Assembly: GCA_902795875.1 (NCBI GenBank)
Contig: CADBND010000039.1
Coordinates: forward strand, 1-10,536
Length of the DNA: 10,536 nt
From: an uncultured Erysipelotrichaceae bacterium
Lineage (GTDB): Bacteria; Bacillota_I; Bacilli_A; Erysipelotrichales; Erysipelotrichaceae
Direction: 5' to 3'
The position numbers and the translations under genes are program-made. Shown one piece after another: positions 5,780-10,536 of the stretch. The notes under the pieces are model-generated. The model made no database searches and was not told the origin of the DNA. It was given only the letters and a program-made list of their open reading frames with translations. Each line of letters begins with the position of its first letter. Within the stretch, counting starts at the first letter, position 1.

Positions 5780-6619
5780 ATGAATAAAAAGCGCTTAAAA
5801 CTGGTTTTATCGCTTATAGCTTTAGCGTTGATATTGACCGGTTGTTCAGCTTCCACTGAGCTGATCACATTAGATACAACTTTCAAGGAAGCGATGAATG
5901 ATGGCTTTCTGTCTGCATTCATCACCTATCCTCTTTCTCAGGCGATCAACTGGCTGACTCCCAAAGTAGGCATCTTCCTGGCGATCTCGATCGTCACGAT
6001 CGTCATCAATGCGATCGTTCTTGCCTTCACTTTCAAGTCAAGTGTTGCGATGCAGAAGATGCAGGAGATCCAGCCGGAACTGCAGAAGATCCAGGCCAAA
6101 TACGAGGGCAGACAGGATGAGATGTCCCAGCAGCGTATGGCGATGGAGATGCAGCAGGTCTACAACAAGTACGGTATCAATCCGCTGGGTTCCCTGGCTT
6201 CGACATTTATCCAGTTCCCGCTTCTGATCGGTATGTACAATGCCGTAAGAAGATCGGAAGCAGTTGCCAATGCGACATTTGCGGGCGTTTCTCTTTCTCT
6301 TTCGCCTTCTCAGGCGATCGGGCAGAAGGCCTGGGTATGTCTGGTGATCTTCGTTCTGATGGTCATTATGCAGTTCATCTCCATCAAGATCCCGATGTGG
6401 CTGGCGGAGAAACGTGGAAAAGAAGAGGCCGAAAAACATCACAAGACCTACAAGAAGCCGGAAAATCAGAATCAGATGATGACATACAGTATGCTGGCGA
6501 TGGTCGCTTTCGCGATGTTCTCGATCCCGACTGCCGTTTCCCTTTATTACTGCATCTCATCGATCGTAAATATCGTGAAAACGATCGTCATCGACAAGAT
6601 GACACACAAGGAGGCTTAA
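5780..6619 (+). CDS. yidC: Membrane protein insertase YidC/OxaA (lipoprotein type)
   Basis: This 279-residue insertase is of the short Gram-positive SpoIIIJ/YidC type. It starts with a lipoprotein signal peptide, with lipobox LTGC and lipid-accepting Cys22. It continues with a first conserved membrane segment (about 63-85), the cytoplasmic coiled hairpin with QKMQEIQPELQKIQAKYEG (92-110), INPLGSLASTFIQFPLLIGMY (133-153), and two further hydrophobic stretches (185-206, 236-268). I chose ATG 5780 over ATG 5762 because AAGGAG (5768-5773) lies 6 nt upstream of it and the lipoprotein signal then has normal length. The groove arginine that is conserved and needed in SpoIIIJ aligns with Asn77. It probably works with SecYEG or alone to insert membrane proteins. 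khpB follows after 1 nt. Confidence 0.95.
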   Translation: MNKKRLKLVLSLIALALILTGCSASTELITLDTTFKEAMNDGFLSAFITYPLSQAINWLTPKVGIFLAISIVTIVINAIVLAFTFKSSVAMQKMQEIQPELQKIQAKYEGRQDEMSQQRMAMEMQQVYNKYGINPLGSLASTFIQFPLLIGMYNAVRRSEAVANATFAGVSLSLSPSQAIGQKAWVCLVIFVLMVIMQFISIKIPMWLAEKRGKEEAEKHHKTYKKPENQNQMMTYSMLAMVAFAMFSIPTAVSLYYCISSIVNIVKTIVIDKMTHKEA

Positions 6620-6620
6620 T

Positions 6621-7280
6621 ATGAAACAGTATACAGGCAGAACGCTTGATGAAGTACTCAACTCGATCGCTGCCGATCAGGGTTGCCAGGTACAGGATAT
6701 CACCTACAATGTCCTCGAGGAGGAAAAGGGCGGTATCTTCGGTCTCCATAAATCTGTTACGATCGAAGCTTTCACATCCAAGGATGTGAAGGAATTCATA
6801 TTTGATTATCTCGGCGCTTATTTCACGGAACTCAATCAGGGCGTTTCCATTGAGATCATCGTTGAAAAAGACAAGGAAAAAGAAGAGGATCTTCTTTACA
6901 GAGTCATCCTCGATGCAGAAAACAATGCGATCATTATCGGCAAGAACGGCCAGACTTTAAGAGCCATCTCTACAGTCCTTAAGGCTGCCGTCAATGCGAC
7001 TTTCAAGAAGAGGATCAATCTTGTGGTCGATGTCAATCACTACAAGGAAGACCGCTACAAGAAAGTGAAGGCGATTGCCAGAAGAGAAGCGATCAATGTC
7101 GCAAAGAGCCATGTTGATTGTGAACTCGATCCGATGCCCAATGACGAAAGAAAGGTCATCCATCAGTATCTGCAGGATTTCAAGAATGTCACGACTGTTT
7201 CCATCGGAGAAGGAAACAAGAGACATCTTGTGATCAAATACGCACCGGAAAAGAAAGAAGAAGAAAAGACGGAGGAATAA
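6621..7280 (+). CDS. khpB: RNA-binding protein KhpB (Jag/EloR), Jag-N, KH and R3H domains
   Basis: This 219-residue protein has the family's three parts in order: a Jag-N domain (about 1-50) with the KGGIFGL motif (36-42), a KH domain with the GKNG loop at 107-110 in IIIGKNGQTLRA, and an R3H domain with Arg177-x3-His181 in ERKVIH. It ends in an acidic/lysine tail. In streptococci and lactobacilli the KhpA-KhpB pair binds many RNAs and affects cell elongation and division. A very strong AAGGAGG (6608-6614) overlaps the last yidC codons, 6 nt before the ATG, so the pair is translationally linked. A terminator begins within the 3' end of the gene. Downstream the usual mnmE is replaced by a convergent methyltransferase gene. 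Confidence 0.95.
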   Translation: MKQYTGRTLDEVLNSIAADQGCQVQDITYNVLEEEKGGIFGLHKSVTIEAFTSKDVKEFIFDYLGAYFTELNQGVSIEIIVEKDKEKEEDLLYRVILDAENNAIIIGKNGQTLRAISTVLKAAVNATFKKRINLVVDVNHYKEDRYKKVKAIARREAINVAKSHVDCELDPMPNDERKVIHQYLQDFKNVTTVSIGEGNKRHLVIKYAPEKKEEEKTEE

Positions 7281-7298
7281 ACTCCGTCTTTACTTTAT
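7265..7298. terminator. Bidirectional terminator for khpB and the methyltransferase gene
   Basis: AAAGACGGAG (7265-7274) pairs perfectly with CTCCGTCTTT (7282-7291) around a 7-nt loop that contains the khpB stop codon (7278-7280). The plus strand continues ACTTTATT. The minus strand continues with a long T/C-rich tract. The methyltransferase stop (7290-7292) overlaps the other stem base. Confidence 0.85.
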
Positions 7299-8051
7299 TA
7301 GGATATCTACCACATGAGAGCTGGCACCTAGCAGCTCTTTTCTTTCGCACGTCTTAAGATGATAGTCCAGAAAGCCCGCAAAGGTCTCGTCGTCCATGGC
7401 GTTGATACAGGAACGCATGTAGTCGCTGGGGCCGTCAGAGGCAAAACGCCTGACCGGTTTGAGTCCTGCCTGCTCATTGAGATCATCCATATCTTCGATC
7501 CGCGAATGGATAAAGATCGCTTCGGGATCGTTGATGTGGAAGTCGGGATCCAGTTTGTCTTTGACTTCTTTGTAATGACCGTCTTTGAAGGCATACTCGA
7601 TCATGGCATATTCGTTCATGATGTAGGTCACAAAGATATATCCCGAACAGATTCTTTTGGCTTCCTTCAAAGCTTTCAGTCTTTCTTCTTTTTCGTAGAG
7701 GTGATATAAAGGCCCAAACATGATCGCAAGATCAAATTCATCATCCCGAAACATCGAAAGATCTGTGGCACTGGCTTCGACGATGGGGATGTCTTTGTCT
7801 TTGGCCCGGAGTTTTCCGATATTAGGACGGACATATTCGACAGCCGTTACATCATATCCTTCGTTTTTCAGATACAGGGAATATCTTCCCGGTCCGGCTC
7901 CGATGTCGATGATCCTGTCCCCCGGTTTCAGATATTCATGAATGTATTTCATGGATGTGAAAAACTCAACCTGTCCATGACGGCGGTCAAGCCTTTTGTC
8001 TTCGTTGAATTTGTTATAAAACTGCGTCAGTTTGTTCTTAAGATCGTCCAT
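7290..8051 (-). CDS. Class I SAM-dependent methyltransferase, substrate unknown
   Basis: This 253-residue protein has a Rossmann-type methyltransferase core. Motif I is RIIDIGAGPGRYS (46-58), the glycine loop that binds S-adenosylmethionine. An acidic residue follows at the end of the second strand (Glu72 in VTAVEY). An ASATDLS acidic loop lies near residue 96, and motif IV is DLAIMFGPLYHLY (107-119). This pattern fits the Methyltransf_11/25 group of small-molecule or unassigned methyltransferases. Nothing nearby points to a substrate. The ATG has no ribosome site; TATAAT at 8063-8058 leaves only 6 nt before the start codon, suggesting a leaderless mRNA. It is divergent from the CDF gene, with 38 bp between starts. 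Confidence 0.82.
   Translation of the reverse strand: MDDLKNKLTQFYNKFNEDKRLDRRHGQVEFFTSMKYIHEYLKPGDRIIDIGAGPGRYSLYLKNEGYDVTAVEYVRPNIGKLRAKDKDIPIVEASATDLSMFRDDEFDLAIMFGPLYHLYEKEERLKALKEAKRICSGYIFVTYIMNEYAMIEYAFKDGHYKEVKDKLDPDFHINDPEAIFIHSRIEDMDDLNEQAGLKPVRRFASDGPSDYMRSCINAMDDETFAGFLDYHLKTCERKELLGASSHVVDILIK
7317..7345 (+). terminator. Second tandem plus-strand terminator inside the methyltransferase 3' end
   Basis: AGAGCTG (7317-7323) pairs with CAGCTCT (7332-7338) around an 8-nt loop. The run TTTTCTTT follows on the plus strand. It would back up the terminator at 7265-7298 for transcripts leaving khpB. It lies within antisense coding sequence, so it could be chance. Confidence 0.45.
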
Positions 8052-8057
8052 GTTTTA

Positions 8058-8063
8058 ATTATA
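8058..8063 (-). promoter_or_regulatory. Putative leaderless -10 element for the methyltransferase gene
   Basis: A perfect TATAAT on the minus strand is separated by 6 nt from ATG 8051, with no Shine-Dalgarno site. The -35 region is not recognisable and would lie under the opposing gene's -10. Confidence 0.5.
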
Positions 8064-8076
8064 CTTTTCTTTGCAT

Positions 8077-8082
8077 TATAAT
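8077..8082 (+). promoter_or_regulatory. Putative leaderless -10 element for the CDF gene
   Basis: A perfect TATAAT is separated by 7 nt from ATG 8090. The bases between (AGATGTA) hold no ribosome site. The two opposing -10 boxes in this 38-bp spacer lie 13 bp apart, so simultaneous polymerase binding looks sterically impossible. Confidence 0.5.
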
Positions 8083-8089
8083 AGATGTA

Positions 8090-9256
8090 ATGTTTGAGGC
8101 GATCTGTAAAGCTTTTATCCGAGATTACAAGGATCATGATAATGAAGATGTGAGGAAAAACTATGGGACTTTCTTTTCGATCCTTTCCATCGTCTGCAAT
8201 CTCATCCTGGTCCTTTTTAAATATGTTATTTCATTTCTGAACAATTCTTTTTCCATCCGTGCGGATGCCTTGAACAATCTGAGTGATGCTGCATCCAATC
8301 TGGCAACGCTTTTCGGTTTTCGTCTGGCTTCAAAGCATTCGGATTCCGATCATCCTTACGGGCATGGAAGGATGGAATATGTTGCGGGAATGATCGTTTC
8401 TTTCTTTATTCTTCTTTCAGGCGTTGATGCGATACGGACTGCAATCCGCAAGATCCTTGCCCCGGAGGAACTGCATTTTTCTTTTCTGAGCGTCATCGTT
8501 CTGCTTGTTTCGATGGCGGTCAAGGGCTTTATGTCTTCAATGAATCGCAAAGCCGGTCAGGCGATCTCTTCTGAGACTTTACTGGCAGCCGGCAAGGATT
8601 CACGGAATGATGTCTTTCTGACAGGTGCGACCTTATTGAGCGTTCTGTCTGATCACTATTTTCATCTGAATATCGATGCTGTGATCGGTCTTTTTGTTTC
8701 CCTGATGGTTCTTAAAACCGGGATCGATATCTTCCGCACCGTTCTGGATACGATCTTAGGCAAAGCACCGGATAAGGAAGAGATCGCTTCCATCAGACGT
8801 GATATCTTTGCGCATCAGGAAATATTGGGGATCCATGATCTGCTGATCCATGACTATGGACCAAGTCACCGTTTCATGTCTTTACATGCTGAAGTGGATG
8901 GAGCGGTTCCGATCATGAAGACGCACGATGTCATTGACCGGATCGAAAATGAAATGCTTGAGAAATACGGGATCCTTACGACGATCCATATGGATCCTAT
9001 CGATCTGAATGATGAACAGATGCCCTTACTGAAAGAGAAAGTTGATAAGATCGTTAAGAAGATCGATCCTTCTTACAGCATTCACGACTTCCATTTGGTA
9101 AAAGGGGCGAAGCAGACCAAACTCGTCTTTGATGTCCTGCTTCCGCCGGATGATACAGTCTCTCATGAGAAGATAAAAAAAGAGATCTCCGATGAGATCT
9201 CCGCGATAGATCCGCATTATATCTGTGTTATTCAGGTCGATCATCCTTTCGGATAA
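8090..9256 (+). CDS. Cation diffusion facilitator (CDF) family metal exporter, Mn/Fe-type site
   Basis: This 388-residue CDF transporter has about six membrane segments (TM1 about 29-50, TM2 58-78, TM3 97-115, TM4 130-148, TM5 174-190, TM6 195-214). The metal site can be read as Asn62-x3-Asp66 in ALNNLSD on TM2 and Asp170-x3-Asp174 in AGKDSRNDV on TM5. DHPYGHGRMEY (87-97) is the conserved loop. The Asp (not His) at the first TM5 position is the pattern associated with manganese or iron exporters such as MntE rather than zinc exporters. That is family knowledge, not proof. Residues about 225-305 form the usual cytoplasmic ferredoxin-like domain. Some 80 further residues look like a second alpha/beta repeat, as in long Firmicutes members. 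There is no ribosome site; the gene is probably leaderless. The 3' end overlaps the convergent GH25 gene by 29 bp. Confidence 0.9.
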   Translation: MFEAICKAFIRDYKDHDNEDVRKNYGTFFSILSIVCNLILVLFKYVISFLNNSFSIRADALNNLSDAASNLATLFGFRLASKHSDSDHPYGHGRMEYVAGMIVSFFILLSGVDAIRTAIRKILAPEELHFSFLSVIVLLVSMAVKGFMSSMNRKAGQAISSETLLAAGKDSRNDVFLTGATLLSVLSDHYFHLNIDAVIGLFVSLMVLKTGIDIFRTVLDTILGKAPDKEEIASIRRDIFAHQEILGIHDLLIHDYGPSHRFMSLHAEVDGAVPIMKTHDVIDRIENEMLEKYGILTTIHMDPIDLNDEQMPLLKEKVDKIVKKIDPSYSIHDFHLVKGAKQTKLVFDVLLPPDDTVSHEKIKKEISDEISAIDPHYICVIQVDHPFG

Positions 9257-10061
9257 ACATGATATTGAGATCGGTCGCACCGTCTATTCCGTTGATCGTT
9301 CCGTATTTGGAATACTGCCAGATAGTGATGGGATAATCGAATCCGGGTTCTTGCGTGTCATATTGGGCGAACCAGATCGGATAGGAAGCAAGCCTGTCCA
9401 TCTCATAGAAAGTATCTGCCCAATACTGATAGGTGTAGACCATTGTCTCGTAGCCTTCTTCTTCAATGCGATGCATGAAGGCAAGTGTATTGTCGCTCAG
9501 CTGTTTCGCATCAAGTCCTTCTATCCTTTGAACTTCATCTTCCAGATAGACTTCTTCGCAATCGTATACGACAGGCAAGTCGATCTGCTTTCCTTTCAGA
9601 CGCTCTAATACCCATTCCGCTTCTTCGATGGCTTCTTTTTCATTGACTGCCTGTGAGAAGAAATAGACACCGACTTTGATGCCGTTTTCTTTGGCACCGC
9701 GGTAGTTGATCTCAAATTCTTCATCATCATAAAGAAGTCCGGTCGTCGCTCCGCGACGTCCGATACGCATGTAGGCGAATTCGACCTTGTCTTCCTTTAC
9801 TTTCTTCCAGTTGATGTCTTCCAGGAATTCGGATACATCTATCCCGAAACTGCTGGCGAAATGTTCGTCTTCATAGTAATACTTTCCGCTGATGGATTCG
9901 ATCTTACTGAAATCGATCACGGGTTCAGTCTCGACGATCTCTTCCTGTTCAACATCTTCTTTGATATCCTTCTCTCTTCTTCCCCAGATGATAAGGACTG
10001 AAAATACGACAAAAAGGACGGTGAGGATCAGTATCAGAAGATGGTTTTTGGATTTTCTCAT
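9228..10061 (-). CDS. Membrane-anchored GH25 muramidase (lysozyme)
   Basis: This 277-residue protein has an N-terminal signal-anchor: basic MRKSKNH, then a hydrophobic segment at about 8-26 with no cleavage or lipobox motif. An acidic linker (30-60) and a glycoside hydrolase family 25 domain follow. Family motifs are GIDVS with Asp75, VVYDCEE with the catalytic DxE pair Asp167/Glu169, the PIWFAQYD strand (228-235) and the terminal WQYSKYGTINGIDGATDLN block with Asp264. GH25 enzymes cut the MurNAc-GlcNAc bond of peptidoglycan. With an anchor and no phage genes or wall-binding repeats, a role in wall remodelling is more likely than prophage lysis. I chose ATG 10061 over TTG 10067, because TTG would start inside the predicted promoter spacer. 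No ribosome site is visible. Confidence 0.9.
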   Translation of the reverse strand: MRKSKNHLLILILTVLFVVFSVLIIWGRREKDIKEDVEQEEIVETEPVIDFSKIESISGKYYYEDEHFASSFGIDVSEFLEDINWKKVKEDKVEFAYMRIGRRGATTGLLYDDEEFEINYRGAKENGIKVGVYFFSQAVNEKEAIEEAEWVLERLKGKQIDLPVVYDCEEVYLEDEVQRIEGLDAKQLSDNTLAFMHRIEEEGYETMVYTYQYWADTFYEMDRLASYPIWFAQYDTQEPGFDYPITIWQYSKYGTINGIDGATDLNIMFIRKDDRPE

Positions 10062-10067
10062 AATCAA

Positions 10068-10101
10068 ATTATATTATAAAGATGGATAGTGATGAGGTCA
10101 A
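10068..10101 (-). promoter_or_regulatory. Promoter for the GH25 gene, predicted near-leaderless
   Basis: On the minus strand TTGACC (10101-10096) is 17 nt from TATAAT (10078-10073). A second TATAAT overlaps at 10073-10068. Depending on the box used, transcription would start between about 10066 and the ATG at 10061, leaving 0-5 nt of leader and no ribosome site. This is the best-supported of the leaderless candidates here because it has a good -35 box. Confidence 0.6.
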
Positions 10102-10113
10102 AAGGGGGGCAGA

Positions 10114-10392
10114 ATGATAAGACATATGATCATAAGGCTGAATAAAGACGCCGATCCGAAAGAAATGTATGAAAAGATGACAGAACTATTCAAAGATGCT
10201 TCTGCCATCGAAGGAGTCCGCAAGGCAGAAGTGTACATCTCCAATCATGATCTGAAGCAGAGTTATGATCTGATGGTGCGGATCCATATGAAAAAAAGTG
10301 CTTTGAAAGACCTTGAAAACAGTTCTCTGTATGCGACCTGGAAAAGAGATTTCGACCCCTATATTTCCAAGGTAACAGTCTTTGACTGCTGA
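10114..10392 (+). CDS. Dabb (stress-responsive alpha/beta-barrel) domain protein
   Basis: This 92-residue protein matches the Dabb fold over its whole length: MIRHMIIRL first strand, a helix (about 15-30), IEGVRKAEVYIS second strand, SYDLMVRIHM third strand, a helix with a short YATWKRDF loop, and a final KVTVFD strand. Dabb proteins dimerise into a small barrel. Some are enzymes in plant polyketide pathways, but bacterial single-domain members mostly have no assigned role. A strong ribosome site with a run of six G (AAAGGGGGG) lies a few bases before the ATG. It is divergent from the GH25 gene with a 52-bp spacer. Confidence 0.85.
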   Translation: MIRHMIIRLNKDADPKEMYEKMTELFKDASAIEGVRKAEVYISNHDLKQSYDLMVRIHMKKSALKDLENSSLYATWKRDFDPYISKVTVFDC

Positions 10393-10404
10393 AGATGAGA
10401 TGTG

Positions 10405-10430
10405 AAAGGCCTTAGGGCCTTTTGTTTATG
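10405..10430. terminator. Terminator between the Dabb gene and the convergent gene at the window end
   Basis: AAAGGCC (10405-10411) pairs perfectly with GGCCTTT (10416-10422) around a TTAG loop. TGTTT follows on the plus strand. The loop supplies the stop codon (10412-10414) of the minus-strand gene. Its loop is the same as in the rpmH-rnpA hairpin. Confidence 0.75.
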
Positions 10431-10536
10431 AGATCCTGAAATCGGAACCAGTCGAGATGTTCCAGTTCCTCAAGCTCCTGTATTGCTTTTTCTTGTGCTT
10501 CTTCTTCCGTGTAACCTTCTTCCAGATATCTTTCAA
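10412..10536 (-). CDS. C-terminal 40 residues of an unrecognised acidic protein (partial)
   Basis: On the minus strand an open frame runs from the window edge (first whole codon 10534-10532) to TAA at 10412-10414. It encodes RYLEEGYTEEEAQEKAIQEL near its start and ends DWFRFQDLINKRP. The glutamate-rich, helix-forming composition and a stop codon placed in a terminator loop argue for a true gene end. The visible part is too short to name a family. An EGYTEEEA-type helical motif occurs in several unrelated small domains. Confidence 0.65.
   Translation of the reverse strand, partial: ERYLEEGYTEEEAQEKAIQELEELEHLDWFRFQDLINKRP

Noticed and set aside
5422..5925. 167-codon minus-strand open frame over rnpA and the start of yidC
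   Set aside because: It is antisense to two certain genes, has no ribosome site and no recognisable domain.
1..10536. CRISPR arrays, insertion sequences, prophage or tRNA genes
   Set aside because: No spaced direct repeats, transposase-like or integrase-like reading frames, terminal inverted repeats or cloverleaf sequences were seen. The GH25 and DUF5131 genes are families also found in phages, but no phage gene accompanies them.

Overview
The window looks like chromosomal DNA of a low-to-mid GC Firmicute, most likely an Erysipelotrichia-type lineage. This is inferred from the rpmH-rnpA-yidC-khpB order, purine-rich Shine-Dalgarno sites, a lipoprotein-type YidC and a degenerate glucose-type PTS protein. 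I could run no database search, so the taxonomy is an inference. I see no mobile element, CRISPR array, tRNA or rRNA.

Layout. 1-664 (+): 3' part of a BtpA/SgcQ-family TIM-barrel gene, then a hairpin. 747-1174 (+): remnant of a FliB-type lysine-N-methylase gene, broken by a frameshift and an internal deletion. 1183-2334 (-): MalY/PatB-type PLP enzyme. 2374-3081 (+): DUF5131 (phage Gp37/Gp68) three-cysteine protein, tail-to-tail with a DJ-1/PfpI protein (3072-3599, -). 3649-5175 (+): a glucose-family PTS EIIC-EIIB protein whose EIIB phospho-cysteine and main EIIC motifs are lost. 5259-7280 (+): the conserved rpmH, rnpA, yidC, khpB block. 7290-8051 (-): SAM methyltransferase. 8090-9256 (+): CDF metal exporter. 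9228-10061 (-): membrane-anchored GH25 muramidase. 10114-10392 (+): Dabb-domain protein. 10412-10536 (-): C-terminal end of an unrecognised acidic protein.

The only clear functional unit is rpmH-rnpA-yidC-khpB: ribosomal protein L34, the RNase P protein, the membrane insertase, and the KH/R3H RNA-binding protein that usually follows yidC. The usual neighbours dnaA and mnmE/mnmG are absent, so the classical origin-proximal block is broken at both ends. The other genes are single transcription units in alternating orientation.

The strongest theme is compaction. Divergent start codons lie only about 38-52 bp apart. Five genes appear to have a -10 box 6-7 nt before the start codon and no Shine-Dalgarno site, as expected for leaderless mRNAs. 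Convergent genes overlap by 10 and 29 bp. Several intrinsic terminators carry the stop codon of the upstream gene inside the hairpin loop. The items most worth checking are the catalytically degenerate PTS EIICB, the leaderless-promoter pattern, the rpmH-rnpA hairpin that covers the rnpA ribosome binding site, and the strong excess of GATC tetramers.
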